Positions 1-13,900 of a stretch of DNA of 64,000 nt are shown here, piece after piece. Origin of the DNA: Phorcus lineatus (Eukaryota > Mollusca > Gastropoda > Trochida > Trochidae); NCBI GenBank assembly GCA_921293015.1, contig OV121087.1, positions 37,927,235-37,991,234 of the forward strand, given 5' to 3'. The first letter of the stretch is position 1. Each line of letters starts with the position of its first letter. A program made the position numbers and the translations under genes. The notes beneath the pieces are model-generated. The model made no database searches, had not been told where the DNA came from, and saw only the letters and a list, made by a program, of their open reading frames with translations.

Positions 1-118
1 TCGTCATTCATTGTATCTACAAGGTGTATCAAAAACCGACGAGGAAAAAATAATATTTCGTCCTGGAAAATGCATGAAGAAACCCTTAACTGTTTCTGAT
101 CATTGTTTAAAGAAAGGT

Positions 119-301
119 ACAGTGGCGGACATAAGTCATGGGAGTAATTTTGCATTATTCCTGTGACGCTATCGCAACACGGTTGGGAGCTGCTCTCAGC
201 ATTGCTGCAAATTTACTGCACCGCCAACGCGATCATTTTGCGTCTCTACTGCGATACACCTGGGCTGTATTGCGGTAAAGTGGGAGGGGCTTATACGGGC
301 C
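119..301 (+). repeat. MITE-like terminal segment (CAGTGGCGG end), left copy
   Basis: The segment opens with CAGTGGCGGACATAAGTC directly after a TA dinucleotide. The same 18 bases, with one mismatch, occur in inverse orientation ending near 5976, also next to TA. Both segments are about 200 bases long and carry several GCGATA/ATCGC words, unlike the AT-rich surroundings. This fits either the two ends of one 5.86-kb TA-flanked DNA transposon or two separate inverted MITEs. I see no transposase between them. Confidence 0.45.
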
Positions 302-1295
<994 letters not shown>

Positions 1296-4200
1296 ACTCA
1301 ATGGTGAAATATCACATGTTATATTTCTGTAAAGTATCAAAGTATCAATTTTCAGCACCTGCATCTATCTTCATGAAACAATAAAACAATCAAGACTTTA
1401 TGACACAAGGCTAGACAGTTTCCGTTGAACAGCGGTGCTTTGAGCTAACTGATCTCGCTATGGTACAGTGACCAGCGTCTGTGGTCAGCGGCCACGGCGT
1501 TGAGCCGTTAAGCTGTCTCGGCGTTAATGAGTCAATAAGGATACTTTGTCTTAAAACCGACATAGCGTTCGTTTAATTAACATCGTGATTAAAACTTTGA
1601 ATAACTCGTGTTGTGTATTTCTGTAAAAAGATATTGTTACGCGCGACAAAATTTACCAATATAAGAATACCATACAGAGAGCTATATCCTTTATCAAGGT
1701 ATCATCTCAAACATTAAAAATGTATATATATACAAAACAATAAAACTTGAATCATCCCTGTAAGGGATGAGAGAGACTAAACACAAAGAGATGTAGACAA
1801 AGAGATACAACATTGTATGATTAAGAATATATGTACATAGAGATATATTTTAAAAATCAATGTTTGTAACTTTACTTAATACGAATGAAAATTAATATAA
1901 ATGATAGATTAGATTATCAGTAAAATTGGAATAATCGTCACATTCAACGTACGTAAAACTTTTTCAATAAACTTGACCTCTCGCGGTCATGTACAGGGTT
2001 TTCATTAATCATTTTCACAGAATAAACATACTCTTTATTTTGCATTCTGCCATCACATTGTTCAATAACTCTAATCGGGGCAACTCCTTATTTATGACAT
2101 TTTTAAGATAGGCATTCAACTAGCCCGGTGAAAACCAATGAAGCATGACTTTGCCTGCGACTACATGTACCTTGTGACGTAATATATATAGTTGTCTTGT
2201 GAGGTAGAACTTTATACCAAGTAATTTGGGGTTTACTGCCTAAACAGCAGTTGTAAAAAATATTCTAGCAACGCCTTATTACAGTATATTTCTGTTTTCA
2301 AAACGACTGTAAATTGAACATGATTATTGGTAAACCAATACCTGTACAATATGGTGTAGTAATACGTGGTATACTATGTTGACGTTCTCTGAATATCTAT
2401 AATTTTGTTCCTTATAACTTTAATCGGAATTGATACAAGGAAGCATTTGTATCTTTGATGTAATTTACAGCTTGTTGTCTGAGGTACTTGACTCAATAAC
2501 TATAAGTTACTTTCGGGACATTAGGTCAAACCGATTTTGGAAATTAAAAAAAGGTATTTCTCTCGTTCAAAGGTTTATCTTTGGCGACATTTGGCGACAT
2601 TTGTTATTTTGAGATTATTACATATTTATATCTAAACCTACTGCTACTTAATACGCCTTTTATCACTGGTCGCACTCTTGTATATTTTGCATTGTTGACT
2701 TAGAGATAAAATAGAATTATTTAGCGGGTATTTACTACACTAACGAAAAACAACCCATGACACTGCGAAATTTATTGGAGTGAAGATCTTCAACAAAATC
2801 ACTAATTTTGGTTTTGTGTGATTGTAATGTTCATAGTTTAATAACACATTTTGCGCTTAGCGGAAGGATGTTGGGCCCGTGATGTCTAACAAATCAATGT
2901 CACGACCTTTAGTTCTCTTATATCGTGATCACTGTTATTTATGAAAATATGTTATGTAAAGTTAAGCTCAGTCCAAATCTTACAATCTTAAAAACAATTA
3001 CCTAATCAAGTGCACCAGAGTGTAAATAAATAGATCGTACCAAATAAATCTACAGAAATTGTTTTGGCACTGAACTGATCAGAGAGAAAGACAATGCAAG
3101 CTGTTATTCAACAACGTTGTCTGGGGGATGCATCTTAATGAAACAAATATAAATAAATCATTTCTTGTTGATTTTATTTTAAAGAGAATGTTCAGTGAAT
3201 ATTGACAGCAGGTTCACATCGTGTCAGACAACAATATGGTGGATGTCAGCTTATTTCTTTTTTTTTAATCAAGTAATCTTTCTCATTATCAAAGGTACGC
3301 CAGTACTTACATAACCTCGATTATGGTGTGCCAAGCCTTTTTATGACTACTCGCCTACTAACCTATCCCGCGTCCATCTCTTGCTAATTAAAGTGTGTAT
3401 TCAACAGCTTGTGCGGCACTCATTGTTTATTGAGGATCTAAGTGAAGAGAAAAAAACTGAAATCCGAGAACTCTCATGCGCTATCCTTACGCACAGAAAG
3501 TCAACTGTTTGTAAATTATCCCTTTCTGTACAAAACGACTTCAAATCGTAAAGATATAGGCATGGTTAAAAAAGAATAGAATCACAGATACATTAAAAGT
3601 GTGAAATTACCAGCATCGGTAACCTGCATTGTCCACTCTGAACAGTTAACTTTGTTAATATAGTGAATTAAATGTTCGTTTGGGTAATTATCTTATCTTT
3701 GTGTATACATTTGAATGACGATGTGTCAAAATGACGGTTAATTGCGCTTAGTCTAAGGTTATGCATTCTAGTCTAGATGTAGGATGGTCCACTACAGTTG
3801 TTAACAAGTGGAGGAGTGTGACGAAGTATTTCAGACATCTTTGTCATGCAAAATATTGATAGTGTAAGCGGTAAAATGGTTAGGTGGAGTCATCCTTAAG
3901 CAATACGATGTAAACGAATTTGAATTTTAGAGTTTGTAATTTGTAAGTTTTCAGATCTTAACCTCTATCATGTTAAGGATAATAACGTAGTATCATTTTT
4001 TTCTTGTTGTCTCAAAGGTTCTGAGGGTGTTTTTAATGAGTTTGTCAGAAGGTTGAAACGTGATACATTACCAAATACATGCAAACAATTATTTGAGTTG
4101 TTTTTCATAACATGATAAATACGAGACATTTTCAGTTAATTGTAAATATTACGAGTTTGAAATAAGACTAACATATTGTGATAATAAAAATTTTTTAGGT

Positions 4201-5770
4201 AAAAAATAATCTGACGGAGATGGTAAGTCCCTATCATATGTTAACTAGTATTAGGTATCGAGCGACCAATGTGCATAATGCTTTTCCATCTATAAAAATA
4301 CTTGAGAATGGCTACCGACTTTAACGTTTGAACCATTATCATCAATGAAATGGCAATCTATACATATAACGCGCATGCAATAGGAAAACGTGTCACGTTA
4401 CTAATTTGATACTATCATAATTTACATTTAAATAACTCACGATTTCCAGATACAGTAACGCTATGCTATTTTCAAAACCAAAACTTGAATTGAATTGAAG
4501 AAGTTCACCAAAACGCCTATCGCCTCGTGTTTCGATACATCTATATATGTTATATATGAGATAAGTGGCTCATTCCTTTTGATATTCATTTTCAAAATCA
4601 TTTGATCCGGCATGAACATGAAGAAATACGTGTGTACATTGAGACATTATATATCACCTCAGATAAGAGAATTTTCAACTGTTCACCTGTCATTTTGATT
4701 AAGGAAAGTTTGTTGATCAGAATATTAAAGTTAAAAGTAAAATTAGAGTTAAAATTGTTTTTCCAATATTTGTGCAGGTTAATACAGCGTGTCTGTGAAA
4801 TATCAGAGGTATCACATCATCCTAACTTTGATTTATGGATTTATAAGCTCTTTTACAACCATGATAGACTAGTATTTACCATTTACACATCAACTATTAG
4901 TTTGTGATGTAGTTTCTTTGCAAGATATTCCGCAGGTATTTGGCAAATTACAGTTACATGTCATTGGAGAGTCTGGTTTACGTTAACGATATGCTTCTCA
5001 CACGACAATTAACATGACATAACTAATTAATGCAATCCCCTACTCCCGCTGCCTTACTAGAGCTAGCCGCTCCCCCGCCCTTCCGCTCAGTTCTTGCTCC
5101 TGAATTCGCTTGTTAATTTGTTTTTTAAAGTACATAGGATATCAATAGATGAGTGTTAAATTGTGTTAGAAGAGGCACAGCATAATATGTGTGCGGAGAT
5201 TCACTGACTTTAGGGTAGACTTGTTTTGTAAAAAGAACACTGCATGAGCGTTTTGATCAATTGACAATAGGATCATATTGTTTATAGAGGGGGATATTGT
5301 CCTTGATTTTCGAAGGATTGTAAATTGTTTTTATTTGTAAGAAAAACATGACATTTGTTTAAGTATTGTTTGATATTAATATATCTTAGCGAAACTGATG
5401 TTTTAAGTTGCCCTTTTTGGTAGCCAATCCAAAAAGAGATTTATTTCATATATTTCAATAACATATTGTTTTAGTAATACTAACATAAATATTCTATTTG
5501 ATGACATTCTAACAAATATCTCTCTATGTCCTTGTTTCTTTTTCTTCTCATTCATTCACCAACATTTCTACCAACAAAACACTGAAATACGACTTGCGAA
5601 ACATAACTACTTTTATCCTTAGGGACCACCACAGGGGGGGGGGTGTATGTGAGTCACCCAACAGAGCCAACGGGTTGAGAGGTAAGGGAAGATGATACGA
5701 TAACCCTTGAAAGCTTTCCTTTCCGAATACATTTACGACACCTTCATGCAATTGCCTCATCGGGGCTAAT
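1296..5770. other. Non-coding AT-rich DNA, no gene seen
   Basis: About 4.5 kb of AT-rich sequence with stop codons in all frames. ORFs at 2430-2612 and 4602-4907 show no domain, composition bias or splice signals. Earlier SAMHD1-like exons (SAM and HD domains) would be expected upstream of 7.9 kb, but I could not find any here. Confidence 0.45.
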
Positions 5771-5976
5771 TAATCACGTGACCTTAGCTCCGCCTACTCG
5801 ATAAATGCACTGAACCGTGCGCGTGGCTTTTTGCGATAGACTCGCAAAATCCCCGCAACCGACACGCGATATTGGCGTGACTTGACCGCGATACGACCGG
5901 TTTTCGTTCGCGATAATTTTGCGATAATTCTGCATCCAGACTGCAAGACAAGGGAAGAGACTTATGACCGCCACTG
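5771..5976 (-). repeat. MITE-like terminal segment (CAGTGGCGG end), right copy
   Basis: Read on the minus strand it starts CAGTGGCGGTCATAAGTC next to TA, the inverted partner of the segment at 119. The interior is locally GC-rich with repeated ATCGC/GCGAT words. Confidence 0.45.
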
Positions 5977-6194
5977 TATATGTAATCTACTATAATGGTT
6001 GTGCTATTCATACAGGAAATATGTAACACTGCCGCATATTGGTTGGGTTTTTTGCAGGATCACTGAAGCAATGGTCATGGCAAATCCTTACATAAAGATA
6101 CCTGGGACAAAAGGGTAAAACCTCCGACCGTGGGAAGTATATGTATACGCTTATAGAATTTAGGTTTACATGTTGGCCGAGGCTTGTTTTTTTT

Positions 6195-7050
6195 ATTACA
6201 CCCCCCTTAGCGGGGTATATAGCGGTCATTCCGTCCGTCCTTTCGTCCCTCCGTCCGGTCAATTTTATATCAAAGACCGTTAGGTCTAGATCAACCAAAC
6301 TTTGCACACTTGTTGACCATAACCTTGTCAACAGTTTGGACTACTTTTGAATTTTCTGGCAATCGTTTTTTTGTAGTTTGCATGGAAACATAATTTTTTG
6401 GACTTAGTTATATGGTGTACAATAGGGACAGATATTCTTAGAAACGATTACACCTAGAGGAGTAAAATTTTGGTAATGGATGCACCTGATGATACTATTT
6501 AACGAGTTTGAAAGACATTTCCGAAATTTTATTTTTATTGCTCTTGATTGTTCAATTGGACTTGTAGCGATTAACAGATCTGTTGCTCAAATGGGGACAG
6601 ATTTTCCCAAAACTATTACACCTAGAGAAGTGACCTGATGTTTTTGGATACACCTGATGGTACCCTCATCGAGTTTGAAAGCCATTTCCGAAATAGTATT
6701 TTTCACAAAGTTACGGCCCTTGATTGCGCAATCAACAGATCTGATTCTCCAATGGAGATAAGTTTTCTCAACCAGTATCAGACTTAAGTGAAGGAAATTT
6801 TGGTTTTGGACACACCTGTTGATGCTCTTGATCAATTTCAAAAGCCATTTCCGAAATATTTTTATTGACAGACTTATGGCCCGTGATTGCGCAAATGGAC
6901 GGGTAACGATAAAAAGTTCTGTTGCTCCAATTGGGACTCTTTACTCTTAAAATATTACAGTAACTTTTGGTATATCAGGTTATCCAGAACCTTATTAATT
7001 CAGACTAGAGGGAGAAGAATCCAGACGTCCTGCGGGGGTATGTGAGCCAT
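6195..7050. repeat. Dispersed repeat with GTCCGTC head and about 165-bp internal units
   Basis: The left part contains a CCGTCCGTCC/CGTCCCTCCGTCC run followed by a conserved TTGCACACTTGTTGACC word. The right end has GCGGGGGTATGTGAGCC. Between them an imperfect unit recurs roughly every 160-178 bases (near 6427, 6593, 6753 and 6931), each with a GGGACAGAT-like word, ACACCTG and CCATTTCCGAAAT. From memory, this type of repeat is common in bivalve genomes. Short GGACGGACGGAC runs near 22663 and 27663 may be fragments of the same family. Confidence 0.6.
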
Positions 7051-7376
7051 GCTCACTTTTTTCTCGTTGAACAAGTAAACGTATATTTTTAGAAATAAAT
7101 GTGTGACTTACATGTAAATACTTAAATATATGAATTTCTTCAAGGTATATTCAAATTTAGTTTGAAATAAGGTATATATTAACATCAAGTAGTCTTGATT
7201 GATGTTACTTATGTAAGTAAGTGGCGCGGGAACCATTGTAAATGGTGAATGTCAGATCGGCGATATTCTAGCTTTATCAAAAAGGAAATATAAATAATAT
7301 AGCAAATTCAATACCCATGTCATAATATGTTTATACAAAAATTCAATTGTATCTTTGTTTCTGTGTCTATCTAGCT

Positions 7377-7868
7377 TATAGTCCACCGGCCACAAGGGTT
7401 CCTAATCTTTGACATGTCGTTTATGCAAATCTGAGTGTAACAGTGTATAAACTGGGATGCAATGTGTCATTTTTACATATTTCCATGAGTACCCCCCCTC
7501 AGCCACTTATCCTGCGAAGCGTCACACCAAAAGATGGATGTCGCCATATCCTTGGTTCTAATTATCATAGAACCATGATATTGGTACCTAAATGTATGTA
7601 TAGAAGGTCACTAAATCCATTGACAAACATTTCACAAAGCTACCATGAGTTATGTGTAGGAAATTTTAGGTTTCCGTTACAAAAACTCATCATTCATGAC
7701 ATTTATTTTCTATTTTCTCTTCTCTACAGTAAATGTATAACATTTTATTGTACAATATTTGCACTGAGAGTAGAATTATGAGTACTTGTAACTCTTTTGT
7801 GTTCTTATGTGTACTTAAAACACACAAATTAAGTTTGCATGGGGACCCCTAGTGGCCGGTGGACTATA
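7377..7868. mobile_element. MITE with TA flanks and TAGTCCACCGGCCAC inverted ends
   Basis: TATAGTCCACCGGCCAC occurs at the left end and its exact reverse complement at the right end, about 490 bases apart. The inverted match runs roughly 17-22 bases and is flanked by TA. This is typical of a Tc1/mariner-type non-autonomous element. The 112-codon ORF inside (7443-7781) has no recognisable domain. Confidence 0.75.
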
Positions 7869-7965
7869 GAATACAGAATCCCTAACTCGTTTCATTAAAA
7901 ATGTTTTTTAAAAGGATCCCTTAATACTCTTCAATATGCGATTTTTTCTAATTGACACTTTCAAG

Positions 7966-10900
7966 CAAGCTGATGAATATGTCAGAGTGTGTGGAGGACA
8001 TGGAGGCATACACGAACCTGACAGATGATATTCTAAGGCAGATTTTGCTGAGCACAGATTTAGCATTGGAGCCTTCCAAAACCATCATTAACAATGTCCT
8101 GTGTCGCAAGCTGTACAAGTTTGTTTGTGATGGTAGGCCGACTGAGTACATCAACAAGGCTAGTGATATTTCTTCTAAACATATTTTCCAAGTACTCAGT
8201 GACGTGCATTACTATTTTGTTGCAACAATATGATTGCAGAATGGATTGTGTCTAAAAGTAACCACTTTAATGCTTATCAGTTCAGTACTGAGACAATAAA
8301 CAGATAAAAGTCATGTTTTAACTATTTTGAGAATTAGTTATCTAAGATCAAACTAACTAAGATCAAATATTGATGAAATATTGAAAATAATTTCAAATTT
8401 ACATATCATCAACCTGAATGTCTTTTACGTAACAGAAATTACTGATCCATGTAAGATATTGCATGGCGTGTTATTATTACCTACTACCTAACTACATATG
8501 AACGTTTAGTGAATGGCAGGGAATAAAGAGTTCCAAAGTGTCAACATTAATTCTGTACACAAACTTCATATTTCTTGAATATCTTTAACTGAATTCCTTT
8601 TGTATTATGCATAATGCTTGGGATTTGTAGGGAAGAAGTATTGTGATTGATGATCCCTCACTTCATAAGAATGAACATGTTTTCACATAATCTTGCTAAT
8701 TATTGTTTGTAATGGACTTGCCTTCCGATCGAGAAGGACATCCCTTTTGTGGCATTCTGTTACATTGTAATTTATGCATTACCATCCAATCAATCAACTA
8801 TCTATTTTGAGAAAAAAGGCATTTGGCCATCCTATAAAATCAACATTAAATTTATTACATAGTTATATGCAATCAATCAAATTTTCGTCCTAATTTTAAA
8901 TGGACCTTTAGCATAATTTTAGATTGCCAATGCATAGCTTAAATAAACATTTTGAAAATGATTTATCGTCATACCTTCAAAGATATATTTTCAAAATATC
9001 TTACACAAAAATCTTTATATGGTGGACATTTATTAAGAACGTAAATTTCCTCCCCTACGTAATTAGATTTAGATATTTTGCAAAAGCGAGATTGTCGAGG
9101 GATATCATCTGGTCAACTGGCATCTTTATAAATGGGTAGCTCACTTACTATCAACACAGTAATTCTACGTCGTGTTTCTTTAGATTTTGTAATAAGATAA
9201 TTTTCAAGACCAAGTACAGTTTTAAATTTTCGAGTAAAAATTTTGAACATTTAACTAAAGCCATCAACGACTGATCATGACAATTCTTCATAGAAATACC
9301 TCCTTAAAACTTACTCCTTGATTTTCCCATACAAAATCGAAACAGTTTATAAATTAAAAGATAATTTAAGATGAATTGAAAAAAAAAAATATATATATAT
9401 ATATAATATAAAATATTCAATCTTAAAACTAGAACTTCTGAATTGTTAAGATTATTAGTTTATTTTTGTCTTTACCACTCTTACACTAGCTAAAACTTCT
9501 CGTTTGTCATTTGTGAGAAAATATTGCTGTATGTACATAAACAAAAACTTTTAAGACAAATATTGCCAAGATCAGCCATTGTTATTCTCAAGCTGAGTAT
9601 CTTTAATTAACAGAAATCATTTTATGGAAACTAAGAATCAATATCTCTTTTTCAGGAGGACATGGAAAACGCAAAATGTAATCTGAAGGAACATCTGGGA
9701 AAAAAAGGCGGACTCAAAGCAGAAGATATCCATATCCAGGTAAGATATTGCGTGTCATTTTGTTATTTCATTCTTAATTTCATATGAACCTTTCGAGCTA
9801 AGCAGGTAATAAAGTCTTTCAAAGTGTCCACCCCTAAGATTGTACGTGCACTTGGGTTATCATAAAATTATCAACTTAATTTTTTTAATTCTCAAAAAAA
9901 ATTTCCGCAAAACCTAACGTGGTTGGATGGGTGGTCACGGGGAATTTTGGTGGATAGTTCTTCACTGAGGCTGATTATGTTTTCGTATTAGCTTACTAAT
10001 TATTAGTTGTATAGGGGTTGCCTTCTGATAGAGATGAACATACCTCCTGACACATCGCTTCGGCATTGTACTTTATACTTAACCTTCTAAACATTTATTT
10101 CAGAAGATGACCTTTAGCCAACATCGCAATCAAAATAAATTAATAACAGAGTTATTTTAGTACAATTTCGGGATCTGTAACATAATTTGAGATTGCTTAT
10201 ACAAAGGTTATATTAACATGTTAAAGGTGATGGATTATTATTTCTTCATTAACGTACGAAGGTATATTATCAAGATATTTTACCAAAATATTTATATAAT
10301 CAATTTCATATATATCTATATTCATTTATAAAGAAACTAAATCAAACAGAATTATCAGCTTTATCTAAACAGAAAAAGGATACATGTTTGCAAGCTTTTT
10401 GACTTTGAAGTTTAATTTGAAGTTGAAGTTGAAAATAATGCATAAGAAGACTTTTTTTTTGGATTTTGTACACACTTGACCATGCCAACCTATGTTTTTT
10501 TCCATAATTTCTATAAAACTAGGAATTCTGATTTGTCAAAATTATCAACTTATCCCCACCTAAGACTTCTCTGGCATTGATCAGGGTAATGATTTACACC
10601 AAAAATATAAATTATAGTGTCATCATATAGTCTGTGATTAATTGATGTAATCAACTAATGCGATAAGTGCAAGGAAGAGTTGCTTTCTTCTTATTCTATA
10701 GTAGAAAAGGCCATTGCCTTTATCATTCATTCAATACAGACTTTTAATAAGTACAGGTGGTGACAATGGACTATGGCATGGAGGATAAAGATCCGATGAA
10801 GGAGGTCCGCTTCTACACAAAGACAGACCCTAAAACAGCAATCGAAGTTCCCAAGCATCAGGTTATAATTTAGAAAGTTGTCTTTTTGTATTCACACCAC

Positions 10901-13900
10901 CATTCATAAGTTAACCTTAGTTCATTGCAAACAAACCCAAGTACCTTTATCAGGCAGCTCAACCTCCTTTAATTGATATTATCCTTTTAGCCCATCTTCT
11001 AACTGAGAGATAAGTTTGCACTAACTACACTGCAAATGTCAACGAAGTTTTATTTTGCAGTAGTATTTGTAAACCTTCTCTTAAAACACCTGGGGCCGTA
11101 TTTATGAAAAAGTCATATTCATAAAACATTTTATTCTAAGAATTACTCTAAGAATTAACTATGACTAATATTTAGGAGTCCTCATGTACATATGTAGCAC
11201 TCCTAACTATTTAAAAATTTCTTATCTTGACAAACATGGCGGCTCGTGTGCGTCGCTTGAGAGATTTTAGGGTAAGAAGAGTTGTGTTAATCGAGTACAA
11301 TAATGAAGAATTGTTAAAGAGGTTTCGCATGGACTTGGGGGAATTGTTTTTGTCACTAATTTCGTCCGACATCGCTTAACAAGTCCTACGAAAAGGAATC
11401 ACTCGTTAGACGCTGAAACGAAGATTGCCATTTCAATTAGGTACTTAGCTACTTGCAAAATGCGGTGGAGACGATTTTGGTGTAAGTCAGCCTACATTCA
11501 GTAGAGTTACATCTGAAACTCTGGGTGTACTTTCAGAACCACAGATAGTCAGACAATTCATTTGTATGCCTACCTCCCAGCAGGAAACACGTCGTCACAA
11601 ACGGCATTTTACGCACTTGCGGGTTTCCCCGGTTAGGTCGGTGTTATTGATGGCACACAAGTGAGAATTATCGCTCCTTCTCAAGATGAAGCTGAGTTTG
11701 TTAATCGGAAGAACTATCATTCCTTGAATGTACAACTAGTTTTTGACTCAGATTCCATCATTAGAGATGTCATTGCAAAATGGCCAGGTGCGACACACGA
11801 CGCTCAGATTTTTAACGAAAGCGGCGTTCGTTAGCTGTTTGAGAGGGGCTTGGTGCCAGCTGGATCGCATTTTCAAGGAGACAGCGGATATCCATGTAAA
11901 AAATATCTAGTGACACCATTACTTTATCCTCAAGTTGGACCAGAGAGTAATTATAACAGGTACTTCGTTTGTTTATTTTCACAGACACGTCAAAGATATC
12001 CGGACCAAAACGAATTAGAGTTATTCCCCTTCGCAAATTGGTAAATTCTATAATATGGATTCGTGTTTTCGACGAAATAAAGATGTCAAATGGTTCTTTA
12101 ATTCTCAATTAAATTTCTGCATCAAATTATTAAAAAATATAAAATTCTAGAAATTCAGATTATGTTAGTCAATTTACTTTTTATATTTGTTAAACAAGTT
12201 TTCTGAAATTGCTTAATTGCTCAATGTATGTGTTTCAAGTTAATTTCTTTAACAATGGGAAACCTCAGTCAGTTGTCTTCCCGTTGGTACGAAACAGGTG
12301 GCGCTGTGCTTAGCTTGGTCCCGCCGAACTTCCGGTTTGGCGGTAAGCGTGTTGATTATTTTCGGGTGAAACATTTCATCACTTGATGCCAAGAACAACC
12401 TGTGTCGTCCCCGAATGCAGTCATCCCGGAGACCACATCATCCCAAAGGACCAGAAACGCCGGGATGACTGGATTCACGCGATTCGAAGAGGCGAGACCA
12501 AGTTTTCCAAGTGGGTTCCGCCGAGCCAATACAGTTACGTTTGTAGGGCTCATTTCAAAGATGAAGATTACATATCGATGACATGTGTTGGTAAGAATTT
12601 TGCAACTACTTAATTAGGGTTGTTTTGGAAAAACGTAAAAAACTTGAATCATTTTTTACATTACTTGGATACATGTCAATGTTTTACACAACTATCAGTT
12701 GTCGATGTGAAACTATTTATGGTATGTCAACTTCCGGTCAGTGACCCAATGCGTTGATAGGCCTATATTTGTCCTGTGTTTTAAAGTTTCAACATCTGAT
12801 GTTCTTGAAAAATTATGAAAGAAAATGTATATGTAATGAATTCAAAGAGTTTAATTGATAGGTAATTAATCCAAATATCAAGGTATTATCCATGGTAAGA
12901 AATGTGTGGGTACTGTGGTACCTAATATTTTGTTTGCCATATATAAAAGTCTATTGTATTTAAATATTGACATGAGTTAAAATTATAAACACATTATCAT
13001 AGGTTTTTCACATGACTAATCACCTTTCTTAAAGTCTGTAATTTAACAGACACCTGACCCTTTGTTATCAAAGCTTATGAAAAAGGTCTTGCATTGGCCT
13101 AACTGTGTTGATGTTTTATGCAAGGTTATCCTAAGAACTAAGTGTAACTTATATTCTACCAGGAGAGAATAAATTTTAAGACATGAAATTACTTTCTATG
13201 TATATATATATTAATGGAAGTGTCCCTTTTGTCTGGATAATAAGAAGTTAAATGATAAATTAATCTCTTTGAGCAAAATCATCAAAGTAAAATCATGAAG
13301 AAATTAAATGTAATTTTGGTTGATATTATGATTTAATATAAGTAATTACAAAACTAGAAAAATAATTTTGATATTTGAAAAATTTAACTATTAAGATTCT
13401 ACTACATTTGATTGTCTATTTATTTTTCCTTTTACAAATATAACTGTGCTTGGTCAGCATTTGAGACTGAATTACTTTTGTCACGATAATACGGTTACCT
13501 ATCTCCAGAGGTCTACATTATTGCTATATATAGATAAAAAATATCATCTTAATCATCAGCCCTAAGAAGGAAATATTTCTTTGAAAAAAAATTTGAATCA
13601 TGGTGACAAGACATATTATTTCCTGAAATTGGGAAATATCCGATTATTTTACTATTCCTCAAAATAGGACTTCTGTCACATTATGGGCTCATTTAATTTA
13701 TGGATTTAAAAATTAACATTTGAATTTCTTCCTAGATATTTCCTGTCTGCATTACTGAAACACATTGTATCTGGCTCATACCATTGTTACATTTTCAATT
13801 AACAATTTAGATGGAAATAAATGAATACACTTGAATTTTTCATAATTTTAATCAGATTTGGAATTAATAAATAATAATAACTTGAATTTGCAGTGTCTTG

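Noticed and set aside
4602..4907. 101-codon ORF
   Set aside because: No recognisable motif, AT-rich composition and no neighbouring exons.
7443..7781. 112-codon ORF
   Set aside because: It lies wholly inside a MITE and has no domain or codon pattern.
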